From Sambucus nigra (lineage: Eukaryota > Streptophyta > Magnoliopsida > Dipsacales > Adoxaceae): a stretch of 64,000 nt of DNA. A program made the position numbers and the translations under genes. Each line of letters starts with the position of its first letter. Within the stretch, counting starts at the first letter, position 1. Of the stretch, positions 12,708-22,595 are shown piece by piece. The notes beneath the pieces were generated by a model that searched no databases, had not been told where the DNA came from, and saw nothing but the letters and a program-made list of their open reading frames with translations. The stretch lies in assembly GCA_949130495.1 (NCBI GenBank), contig OX422208.1:688525702-688589701 (forward strand). Reading direction: 5' to 3'.

Positions 12708-12720
12708 TGGTATCAGAGCC
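12708..12720 (+). other. Primer-binding site (initiator tRNA-Met)
   Basis: TGGTATCAGAGCC lies three bases after the 5' LTR. It is complementary to the 3' part of plant initiator tRNA-Met, the usual Copia primer. Confidence 0.9.
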
Positions 12721-12731
12721 AAGGTTCTAAA

Positions 12732-13654
12732 ATGGCTAATGGTATGGTTCCTTTTCAAATCCCTCAACTCACCAAAGACAACTACAACCATTGGAGTATC
12801 AATATGAAGGTGTTACTCGCTTCCAAAGATGTTTGGGAGATCGTTGAAAAAGGCTACAATGAGCCTCAAGATGAAGCCACTCTATCCCAAGCTCAAAATG
12901 ATAGATTAAAATAAGCAAGGAGGACAGATCAAAAAGCTCCATCTCTCATTCACCAAGCATTGGATGAAGGTACATTTGAGAAAATTGCGTTTGCCACAAC
13001 CGCTAAAGAAGCATGGGAGACTCTACAAAATTCTCATAAGGGGATTGAGAAGGTAAAGAAGGTTCGTCTCCAAACACTTAGAGGTGAGTTCGAGTCTTTA
13101 CATATGAAAGATTCTGAGTTACTTTCAGATTATTTTGTTAGAGTTTTGGCTATTGTCAATCAACTGAAAACTAATGGTGAAAATATGAGCGACACACGAG
13201 TGGTAGAAAAAGTCCTCCGCTCTTTAAGTTCCAACGTTAACTATGTAATTGTAGCAATTGAAGAATCTAAAGATACAGATTCTATGGGAATTGATGAACT
13301 CATGGGTTCCTTAAAAGCCCATAAGAGAGACTTAACAGAAAAATTCAAGAGACTTTAGAGCAAGCTCTTCAAACAAAGCTTACTTTAAAAGAAGGAAGAG
13401 AATACAACAACGAATGGAGCAAAAGAGGAAGAGGCAGAGGTCAATTTTGAGGAAGAGGCAGTGTGATGTTTTTCAATAATGAAAGGAAAAACTCATATCA
13501 AGCAAGAGGACGTGGAAGAGGGGGCAACACAAGACCAAGGTACGAAAAATCTCAAATTAAGTGTTATAATTGTCAAAAATTCGGCCATTATGCTTCAGAA
13601 TGCAAAAGTAATTCTAATATTGTGGGGGAGAAGGCTAACTATGTTGAAAAGTAA
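12732..13654 (+). pseudogene. Copia gag, degenerate
   Basis: The ATG at 12732 begins the typical Copia gag text with LTKDNYNHWSINMKVLL and WEIVEKGY. A stop at 12912 interrupts it in frame. The UBN2-type domain then continues to 13358 and ends at another stop. A zinc knuckle CYNCQKFGHYASEC (C-x2-C-x4-H-x4-C, all four ligands present) lies near 13561-13602 in a different frame, so a frameshift lies between about 13360 and 13460. Confidence 0.88.
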
Positions 13655-13672
13655 AAGCACGAATATTCGACA

Positions 13673-13942
13673 TTGTTATTAGCATACAAAGGAGAATATA
13701 ATGGGGAAAGCAAGACGTGGTATCTTGACACGGGAGCAAGCAACCATATGTGTGGCAAAAGGGACATGTTTGTGGAACTTGGTGAATCAGTAAAGGGCAA
13801 TGTTACTTTTGGCAATGAATCAAAAGTGCCGGTGAAAGGAAAAGGTAAGATATTGATTCGTATGAAAAACGGGAAGCACCAATTTATTTCAAATGTCTAC
13901 TATGTGCCAAGCATGAAAACAAATATCTCGAGTCTGGGGTAA
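13673..13942 (+). pseudogene. Copia aspartic protease segment
   Basis: [13 protein letters not shown] (active-site Asp in DTGA) and the downstream [26 protein letters not shown] text are typical of Copia protease. The segment ends at a stop at 13940, where Copia proteins normally continue into the integrase region. Confidence 0.88.
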
Positions 13943-13969
13943 CTCTTAGAGAAAGGTTATGATATCCAC

Positions 13970-15140
13970 ATGAAAGATCATAGTCTTTCTTTAAGAGAGC
14001 AAAAAATGAACTCAATTGCTAAAGTACCTATGGCAAGAAATAGAATGTTTTTGCTAAACATTCAAAGTGAAGGTGCAATGTGTTTAAATGATTGCTTTAA
14101 AGACATGTCTTGGCTTTGGCACTTAAGGTTTGGGCATCTAAAATTTGGAGGCTTAAAATTGTTGCATAACAAAAGAATGGTTAATGGGTTGCCTTCCATT
14201 AATCATCCGGATCAATTATGTGAAGGATGCTGACTTGGAAAACATTCTAGAATGAGTTTTCCAAAAGAGTCAATTACAAGAGCAAAGAAGCCCCTAGAAC
14301 TCATTCATACCGATGTGTGTGACCCTATTACTCCTTATTCTTTTTGGCAAAAATAGATACTTTCTTCTTTTCATTAATGATTTTAGTAGAAAAACATGGG
14401 TTTATTTCTTAAAAGAAAAATCAGAAGTATTTTGTTCTTTTAAGAAATTTAAAGCACTTGTGGAAAAAGAAAGTGGTTATGAAATAAAATCTATGCGATC
14501 CGATAAAGGACGCGAATTCACTTATAAAGATTTTGAAAAGTTTTGTGAAGAAAATGGGATACGCCGTCCTTTAACGGTTGCATACTCACCTCAACAAAAT
14601 GGAGTTGCTGAAAGAAAAAATAGATCCATTTTAAATATGACTCGAAGCATGTTGAAAAGTAAAAGAATGCCAAAAGAATTTTGGGCCGAAGCTGTGGATT
14701 GTGCCGTTTATCTGTCAAATAGAAGCCCCACTAGAAGTGTGTGGAATAAAACTCCACAAGAAGCATGGAGCGGGAGAAAACCCAGAATTTCTCATTTGAA
14801 AGTATTTAAGAGTATTTGGGAGCATTGCATATGCTCATGTGCCGATCAAAAGCGAACAAAGCTTGATGACAAGAGTGAAAAATACGTATTTGTTGGCTAC
14901 GATTCACGCTCCAAAGGCTACAAGTTGTACAATCCAATCAGTGGAAAAGTCATCACGAGTAGAGATGTCAAGTTTGATGAAGAAGGCTCGTGGAACTGGG
15001 ATGCCCAGGAGGAAAACTATGACTTTCTTCCTTTGTTTGAAGAGGAAGATGAAGATAGCAGTAATAGAGATGTAGAAGAGCCTGTTACGCCACCTCCATC
15101 ACCACCATCATCCACTCATAGAGATCCATCATCATCATGA
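13970..15140 (+). pseudogene. Copia integrase, degenerate
   Basis: 13970-14233 carries the GAG-pre-integrase zinc-binding region (LWHLRFGHL, LCEGC). A frame change follows, and from 14313 the catalytic core has NDFSRKTWVYFLKEK, SDKGREF and QQNGVAERKNR, matching the D-D-E acids. The C-terminal GYDSRSKGYKLYNP text and an acidic, Pro/Ser-rich linker follow to a TGA at 15138. Confidence 0.9.
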
Positions 15141-15170
15141 AGTCAAAGTTCACATGAAAGAGCCCCACGT

Positions 15171-16198
15171 TTGAGAAGCTTGGATGAAATATATGAGGTA
15201 ACTGAAAATCAAAATGATATAACTCTCTTTTGTCTTTTTGCCGATTGTGAACCTATAGGTTTTGAAGAGGCCATACAAAGCAAGAGATGGAAGGATGCAA
15301 TGGAAAATGAGATAAAAGCGATTGAGAAGAATGACACATGGGAGTTGACAAGTCTTCCCAAAGGGCACAAAGCTATTGGAGTCAAATGGGTGTATAAAGC
15401 CAAGAAGAATACTAAAGGATAAGTGGAGCGGTACAAAGCAAGACTAGTCGCCAAAGGATTTAAGCAACGGTATGGAATTGACTATGAAGAGGTATTTACT
15501 CCAGTTGCTCATCTTGAAACTATAAGATTAATTATCTCTTTAGCAGCTCAAAATAGATGGAAAATCCATCAAATGGATGTGAAGTCGGCTTTCTTAAATG
15601 GTCATCTTGAAGAAGAAGTATATGTAGAGCAACCCATGGGGTATGTTGTGAAAGGCAGCGAAGCTAAGGTGTTAAAATTGAACAAGGCATTATACGGCCT
15701 AAAACAAGCACCAAGGGCATGGAATAGTAGAATTGATCAATATCGTCATAAAAATGGTTTCAAAAAATGCCCTTATGAGCATGCCCTATACACAAAGGTT
15801 AATGGAAATAAAGATATTTTAATTGTTTGCTTGTATGTGGATGATTTAATCTTCACAGGAAATGATACAAATATAATCGAGGAGTTTGAGAAGGTGATGA
15901 CAAGAGAATTCGAGATGACCAATATTGGGCTCATGTTATACTATCTTGGCATAGAAGTAGCAAGAGAAAGAAGGGATATTTATTTATCAAGAAAGCTATG
16001 CAAAAGAAGTTCTCAAGAAATTCAAGATGAATGAATGTCAGCCCGTAAGCACTCCCATGGAATGTGGAACCAAGTTGTCAAAGCATGAAGAAGGAGAAAC
16101 AGTGGATCCAACATATTTTAATAGACTCGTTGGAATCTTGCGATACTTAACATGCACAAGGCCGGATATCCTCTTTGGAGTTGGACTTATCAGTCGTT
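15171..16198 (+). pseudogene. Copia reverse transcriptase, 5' part
   Basis: RT text starts with WKDAMENEIKAIEKNDTWEL. A TAA at 15420 sits just before [13 protein letters not shown]. Then come [21 protein letters not shown] and an intact active-site motif [11 protein letters not shown]. The frame shifts again near 16000, and the gene is split at 16198 by the solo LTR. It resumes at 19218-19361. Confidence 0.9.
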
Positions 16199-19100
16199 TG
16201 TGACACCCCTCCTAATTAAATACCGGGCGATCACTCCTTTATTAAATTAAAATCAAGGTGAACAGTTGGTTCATTCTTAGCATCACTGTCAGAAAAGTAA
16301 CTTTTCGAATTTAAACACCCTAAATAATTAAGCTAAGTGTCAAAACCATTTTAGACAATACTTTCCAAATTTTATTTTATAAACCATCATTTAAAACTTT
16401 TCATAATTCATAATTAAAGAATCACACAACAACTATCCTGAAATATAAAATCCAAATGATCAAACATTCAACTAATTGAACCCAACATTTAATACTCAAA
16501 GGAAGACATCCTCACAATAATAAATCCCAAAGTGCAAATACTGGAAATAAATCAATTACAATATCCAATAAAACAACTGAATAATGGAAAAGGGCGACAC
16601 ATGCCCAACTGATAAAATAAATGCTAGAAGTGGAATCAAGAAATGAGGTCGTCTAACCAAGAGGCCTGCAACTCCCACCTAAGCTGCAGCGCGTTCCTTC
16701 CAAAGGATCCTATGCAAGACGCCCCTGTGGCTGGGCACCTGTAATAGATACATATAAATATACAAGAGAGAAAAGAAAATAGAAACGGGTCAGAGCCCGA
16801 TTGTAAAACGATTTAAAATTTTCTTAGCAAGTATTTAAAATGTTTACTGGACAATGCAACAACATATTAGTGTGACACTCCCTTGAGAAATTCTCACCTC
16901 CCTTATAATGTGCACGCCTATCGTACTAACCTTCCCAACGGTTTAACTTATCCTACTTATGTCGCTCGTAAGATTTAAACTGACAAATTCAACTGTTTAA
17001 GAGGTTCATTTCATTTAACAACATAGTTCTCATTTAACCTTATTTACTAATAAAGTCTCTCCGCAATATATTATACTTTTCAAACACTTATTCCCAAATT
17101 GAAATAATTATTCATATCTTACTTACCATAAACACAGTAGGTAGTTCCCAAAATCCAGAATTTAATATATATATTAAATACTCATATAATATATATATTC
17201 TAACGGCACCCCACATAATAATTATGGTGCGGGCATACTCTACTATTCAGTCCCCGTATCACTCGTACTAAGGGAAATACAAGTTCAAAATCACTCTCAA
17301 ACTGTAAGAACACAAACACAAACAATGTTGAGGCGAAGCATAGATTCCAGGTCTCTAAGAGGTCAGCACATGGCCTCACGTCTCGTAGGACTGTCTGAAC
17401 TATCGATTAGATAGCATGTACCGAAGGATTTCTATCTTCTAGGGTACGAGTCAATATCCCCCATAAAGGCTCATCAAGATAAGACTATCCCAGCGCGGTA
17501 ACCTCAGGGATAGCAAGTAGCGCGGGCATGATTTTCACATGTATATAGTATATGCATAAACACAGTCTTATAAATATGATATTATTACCATGTCAAATTT
17601 AGGTACATCTCATAACCCATAATTATGACATTTGTCCTTATTACTCGTTATTTAGTTATCACGTATAACGTTTGCCTCTTATCTTAATTTGTGGGATTAT
17701 TCCAACTTATCAAGTGACACTCGTGAATTTCTATACTCCCAAGTGTAATTTCAGTAGGTACTCATTTATTTTCCAACGTAACTATCCTACGCGTCTGCAT
17801 CTTTAATACATAGTTCCATCGTCCCTTATATGTAAACATCCCCGAAAATGTGAATCTCGTCTTACATTAAAGGTTTCATATTTTTAATAAGTCCTACTAG
17901 TCTTCTTTATCTCCTAAGATATTTTAATAAGGATGTCCAAAGATTATTACTCATTTAAATTGAATTCAACTATTTATAAGGGAAATATGAGTCTGCCAGG
18001 AGGGGTCGATCGATCGATGGCAAGAGCTCGATTGATCGATGCGTCGATCCATCGATGCGTCGATCGATCGATACTCCTGGTTCGATCGATCGTTCAACCA
18101 GGTATGACGAATTCTGCAGAAAACCAGTTACGGGTTCTATCATCCAACATCATTCAAATCCAAAGTTTTAACTCCCAAACTCCCAAAAATTTATACCACA
18201 AATGTCCTAAACCCAAATGGACAATATTTAACGTAAAGCATGCGAGTTTTCATCAAGATTCATGAATTAAAAGTGCCCAAATTCATACAATACTCATAAA
18301 CCCTAAAATTTCTTTAACTTAATTCAAATCATTCTTTCTCTAGAAATTCTACTTCTAATTCATCAAATATCCGTGGTTAAACCTCTACATATGAAGGGGA
18401 TTTCCAGATTATCATTTATATCATTAAAACATGAAATTTTCTAATCTCCAACATGAGTTTTCTTTCATAGAACTCATCCTAATCAACCATAAACTAACAT
18501 GAATGAAGCATTAACGAAATTAAGCAAGATAAATACTTGCCTGGAAATATTTGTCTCTAGTTTGTGGATGAAATCAGCATGGTTGTGATCCTTATCACAC
18601 GATCTATCATTTGGCGGCGACGGCGGCGCAAACAGAGGAGTTTTCGGCCTAGAACTTCTTGGTAACCTCTTCCTTTACTTCTCCAATGGCCGTCACTTGG
18701 TTTTGGTTGTGTTAACCCTAGAAGACAACCCTAAGCATCTGATATAACCCTTGCAAATTCGTGGGTTTAATTATCCAAAATAAAAAAATGTCCAAAATGC
18801 TCTCCCGGGGTACTAATTAAGCCTAAAAACGCCCCGAGACCCAAACTAAACTCCCGGGTACACTTTTCTAACTATCTCGATCCTTCTGGACACTTTGGCG
18901 CACTCAAAACGACCATACGAGCAACTTATAATTTATTCACTTTTTATTAATCGATATTTAGTCCCGACACGACACAGGGGCGTCCCGACTTAAATTTTCA
19001 AAATTGTCATTTTAATCACACGTGACATTTAATCGAACCAATATCATATATTACTTTACTCATTAATAATATTCAGCAAGTTTCCCATACTTACTAACTC

Positions 19101-19217
19101 ACATCGCGTTAGTAATTATTAAAAATAATTAATTTCCAAATTTATATTAAATTAATATCTCACATTAAATTTAATAAATCCCCAAATTTAGAAAGCATAA
19201 AAATACGGGGTATTACA
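16199..19217. mobile_element. 3.0 kb solo LTR, Gypsy-like
   Basis: The element begins TGTGACACCCC and ends GGGGTATTACA, flanked by TCGTT on both sides (16194-16198 and 19218-19222). A 5-bp duplication with TG...CA ends fits a solo LTR left by recombination between the two LTRs of a full element. No second copy of either end or internal coding region is present. Its length and TGTAATACCCCG-type end (read on the - strand) resemble large plant Gypsy LTRs. That lineage call is from memory. Confidence 0.82.
18005..18093. repeat. Cluster of CGATCG palindromes
   Basis: At least five copies of TCGATCGATCGA-like words, separated by short spacers with GATGCGTC, lie within 90 bp of the solo LTR. They are self-complementary and rich in CpG. 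Function unknown. Confidence 0.9.
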
Positions 19218-19361
19218 TCGTTATATGGAAACTCCAACAACAACACACTTGAAGGCTGTAAGAAGGATCCTTCGCTATGTCAAAGGTACGATTGACTATG
19301 GATTATTTTATTCAATCTCTAACAGTTTCAAGCTTGTTGGCTACAGTGATAGTGATTGGGG
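19218..19361 (+). pseudogene. Copia RT/RNase H, 3' remainder
   Basis: Immediately after the duplicated TCGTT the Copia frame resumes with METPTTTHLKAVRRILRYVKG and SDSDWGG. It then ends abruptly where RNase H sequence joins the middle of the LTR. The join sits at a shared GGAGG, which suggests a microhomology deletion that removed the rest of RNase H, the polypurine tract and the first part of the 3' LTR. Confidence 0.9.
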
Positions 19362-19514
19362 AGGATAGTATAAATAGGGGTGATGTCTCCACATTTTGTA
19401 TCAAGTAAAATTTAGTGAGTTCAAATAAAATAGTTCCTTTCACCAAATAGTTCTCCACTCCTTTTTCATATATTTTGCTCCCTTTCCTAAATATATAAAC
19501 AACCTCTTCCAATA
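19362..19514 (+). repeat. 3' LTR fragment of intron-1 Copia
   Basis: 153 bp matching the last part of the 5' LTR (12552-12704), ending CCAATA where the 5' copy has CCAACA. About 273 bp of its 5' portion is missing. Confidence 0.93.
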
Positions 19515-19519
19515 TATTC

Positions 19520-21029
19520 TTCATTGAATGTTCAACGCACTTTCTTTTTTATATGCATTCTCATAAGAAATAAGGATAGAAATAGGAACACAATTTTACA
19601 AGATTCACATCTACTAAGTCTTGTTTTCATACATTTACATTTGTCGATGAACTCGTAATTGAATCACATAATTTACTGAAATCACGATTTAAAAAATTCC
19701 ATCGTGATGTACCTTTTTTACCACTGATAAGCTTAGAAGGATATATTGTCTTCGGGGTATGGCCTTGTTGTCTAAGAAGACAAAAGTGGTAGGTAGTATA
19801 TTATCATTCAGGATTTAGTTAATTACTTATTGTTTTTCATTTATTAGTTTCCTATTGCCTTTATATTTCTTTATATTTAGTTTACTTGTTAACCATGGAA
19901 TAGGTTGGGTTCCTGTTGCAAATAAAATGAAGGCATAATTTTTCAATCACTTTAATTTGTTTATGAATGTTTTTGTAAGATATGTGAATCCGTAGTTCTG
20001 CGAGTATTATTCTTCTGCCAATTTACATAAAAAAAGTTATTGGTTGTATTGCTTGGTGTCTTATGCTTAAGAGTTGGGTCTTGAACTCAGAACTGGCCTT
20101 TTGATCAATGAAGGTTTATTTTCAATGAACCTTTCAAAGAAAGGATATGTAGCAAGGTCGGGGCCAATGGTGGGCAGGCAACAGCTATAGCCCACCCCAC
20201 CGCCAAAGCATGAGAAGTCTTAATAGGCATTCCTCATAGCAACACAGTTGATTTTGAACATTAGCCCACCCCATCTCAGCACATTCATTTTCTTTTTTTG
20301 TTGTCTTTCTTATTCTTTCTCTTTGTGAATTTATGGTTGTACCACAAAGACAAAGCTACAGCAGTAGAGTACATCCACTGTCAATATTTGATCCAACAGT
20401 TTAAAATGTCACACAAAGGCCGCTGAACCATTACACAAAATCCCCTTATTGATCTATTATGTTGCAACCTCGATTTTCCTTATTGGATGATTCAATTTTG
20501 GGTTTGCCCTTTATTTTTGCAACAATGTCATCAATTTGTCAACCACCTTTGGCTATGAGTATATTAAATACAATTCTAGAAAATGTTGCAAATTATTTTA
20601 TATTTGTAACGATGGTGCAAAAAATGATAAATTATTTTTTCACATATTTGAAATTTAATGTTTTTCATTTGAATTTTATGAATAAATGAACATGCTAGAA
20701 TTGTGCAATTGTGAACATAATTAGTGAATAAGACTAAATGTCAAATAGGTGAAATTATATTTCACCACTTTACTTTTGAGCGCATTAAAAGGTTATCTCC
20801 CTTAACCAAATACATAATAGAATTTCTTTACATCATGATAATTAGTACACCCCTATATGAAATCCCTTGATATGTGGTCTTGTGGCTGGCAGGAGTAAGG
20901 AGTCTATGGTTATCCATACCTCACAGAATTGCATCTGCTCCAGGTTTAGCAAGGGGGCTATTTGGGTTCTTAAAGAACTGGTTGCGCTAGTAAGATTGGC
21001 TCAACATTAAATCATGTAGAGATGGAAAT
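19520..21029. other. AKR intron 1, no gene seen
   Basis: Intronic AT-rich sequence between the Copia element and the solo LTR. The open frame at 20459-20689 has no family features. Confidence 0.5.
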
Positions 21030-21034
21030 ATATC

Positions 21035-21464
21035 TGTTAAAATGTGATACTAATTCCTAGAATAGTGTAGAATATTCTAGATAATTCCTGGAATAGTCTA
21101 GAATATTCTAGATAAATCTTAGAATATTCTAGAATATTATGGAAGTATGTAGGCTTCAAGAATGTTCCCATAAGGAGGTGGGAACCTTCTAGAGAATTAA
21201 TCTACACCATTGATGTACTTTAATCTCCACCATCCATTAAGGAGGTGTGATACCTATAAATAGGTGGTGAGGTCATTTGGCCAAACCATCACAATCCAAA
21301 CTAAGCATTGTATCATCAAGTTTAATATAAAACTTTCCTTCTTTTCTATATTTCCAAATTCTCCTAAATATTTCCCTCCAAATTCTTGGTTGCCCATATC
21401 TAGCAATCCTAATTTCCTAAACTAAACATTTAACTACATTCCATACTACCTTCTAAAGCTAACA
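21035..21464 (+). mobile_element. Solo LTR, Copia-type, 430 bp
   Basis: It starts TGTTAAAATG, ends AAGCTAACA, and is flanked by ATATC on both sides (21030-21034 and 21465-21469). A TATA-like CTATAAATAGG lies about half way, as in an LTR promoter on the + strand. The repeated TCTAGAATATTC words in its first third resemble heat-shock-type or other inverted enhancer motifs. No internal region or second LTR is present, so this is a recombination footprint. Confidence 0.9.
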
Positions 21465-21654
21465 ATATCACACCCCAAATTCTCAATTGAGGAAAAATTA
21501 AATGCTTGGAGATTTTTTTTTGGTAAAGATCAGTTTAAGTAGCCAAAATTATCGTAGGGGAAATTCTCTAAATATCTGTTATCTGCCAATGAAGACATCA
21601 ATTTTTCCTATGGCCTAGTTTTTTTCTTAGTGAAGGTTTAGGTCTAATTTCTAT

Positions 21655-21664
21655 TATATATAAG
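21655..21664 (+). promoter_or_regulatory. Putative TATA box of the LBD-like gene
   Basis: TATATATAAG lies 48 bp before the first ATG of the LOB-domain frame. Its position would suit a short leader. Proposed from sequence only. Confidence 0.35.
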
Positions 21665-21711
21665 AGTAAAGTATACCTTTCATAATCACTTCAGTTTAAA
21701 CATGCATATTT

Positions 21712-22122
21712 ATGTGTTTGGTGCCGTACCACCAAAACCCTACCATGAACAACTGTCCCGCCTGCCGCATCCAGCGGAAAGAATGTAACAAAAACTGTGA
21801 GTTCATAGGAATCAATCATCTAAACCTAAGAAACGTGCTGAGGGCCATAACACACCATGTAACTATGTCAAAACTTCGCTCTATGCTACGAGGGAAAACC
21901 ATTAAAGAGAAGAACGAAATCATCACTGTCTTCCGTTGGGAGTCGTTCGTCTGGGACACGTATCCATTGGGAGGGCCTTTTAGGTTACTGAACGAATTAG
22001 ATATAAATCCGTTCATCTTTCTTCCTAACTTCGGAGGCGGCGGGGGCGGGGGTGGCGGCGGTGCCGGGGCCGAGGTCGGTGGCAGTGCCGGGGTCAGTGG
22101 CGGTGTCGGGGCCGGGGGCTAG
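21712..22122 (+). CDS. LOB-domain (LBD-like) protein, divergent
   Basis: 136 residues. After MCLVPYHQNPTMNN comes CPACRIQRKECNKNC, the C-x2-C-x6-C-x3-C zinc motif that defines plant LATERAL ORGAN BOUNDARIES domains. About 43 residues later comes VFRWESFVWDTYPLGGPF, in register with the conserved YEAxARxRDPVxG block. Between them, LRNVLRAITHHVTMSKL aligns with the GAS block, but the usual PYF and FA motifs are gone. A second ATG at 21745 is equally likely as start. The protein ends in a glycine/alanine/valine run; a different frame stays open over the same repeat to 22258. LBD proteins are nuclear DNA-binding regulators. It could be a real intronless gene nested in the AKR intron or a decaying copy. 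Confidence 0.6.
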   Translation: MCLVPYHQNPTMNNCPACRIQRKECNKNCEFIGINHLNLRNVLRAITHHVTMSKLRSMLRGKTIKEKNEIITVFRWESFVWDTYPLGGPFRLLNELDINPFIFLPNFGGGGGGGGGGAGAEVGGSAGVSGGVGAGG

Positions 22123-22258
22123 TGGCGAGGCCGGGGCCGATGTCGGTGGGGAGGATGGTGTCGGCACTGGAGGAGCTGGAGTAGATGATGTCAGCTTTGA
22201 TTATTCCCCCCCCCCCAATTATGCCAGAAATAGCGAATTGGAATGTCAACGTGTTTGA

Positions 22259-22544
22259 TCATTTCTATTTTCACGGCCATAAATGAAATGTTACCTGCTG
22301 ATGGAGTTTTCTTGGACATGGGAAGTTCCTGGAGTTTTCTTGGAGATAATGGAGACTTTCCATTATTTTTGTTTTTTGTTTACTTTTTGAACTTGTAACT
22401 CGAACCAAACCGTAGCTGGAGTTTTCTTGGACATGTTGCTGGAGTTTTCTGGGACATAATGGAGATTTTCCATTGTTTTTTTTTTTAAAAGAGTAATATG
22501 TTTCTTCCAATTGACATCGCATAACCTTTGCCTCCAATTTGCAG
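22259..22544. repeat. Imperfect repeat before AKR exon 2
   Basis: Blocks containing GGAGTTTTCTTGGACATG and ATAATGGAGA-TTTTCCATT occur twice (about 22305-22366 and 22419-22481). It is a diverged local duplication in the intron just ahead of the exon 2 acceptor (AG at 22543-22544). Confidence 0.7.
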
Positions 22545-22595
22545 GTTGGTTACAGACACGTGGATACAGCTGCAGAGTATAGAGTTCAAGTAGAG
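22545..22595 (+). CDS. AKR exon 2 (residues 49-65)
   Basis: Encodes VGYRHVDTAAEYRVQVE, the AKR signature with catalytic Asp55 and Tyr60. The acceptor is TTTGCAG and the donor GTTCAT is weak. Relative to the family's EYGVQEE, two residues differ in kind (Gly to Arg, Glu to Val) right beside the catalytic Tyr, possibly relaxed selection. 51 bases, phase 0. It lies 11.7 kb from exon 1. Confidence 0.88.

Larger units (their letters stand above)
12278..19514 (+). mobile_element. Copia LTR retrotransposon in AKR intron 1
   Basis: A Ty1/Copia element in the same orientation as the AKR gene, flanked by the 5-bp duplication TATTC (12273-12277 and 19515-19519). The order is 5' LTR, primer-binding site, gag, protease, integrase, reverse transcriptase/RNase H, then a 3' LTR fragment. 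A 3.0 kb solo LTR (16199-19217) is nested in the polymerase. A deletion joins RNase H text directly to the middle of the 3' LTR. Several stops and at least two frame changes break the polyprotein, so the copy is dead. Confidence 0.95.
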
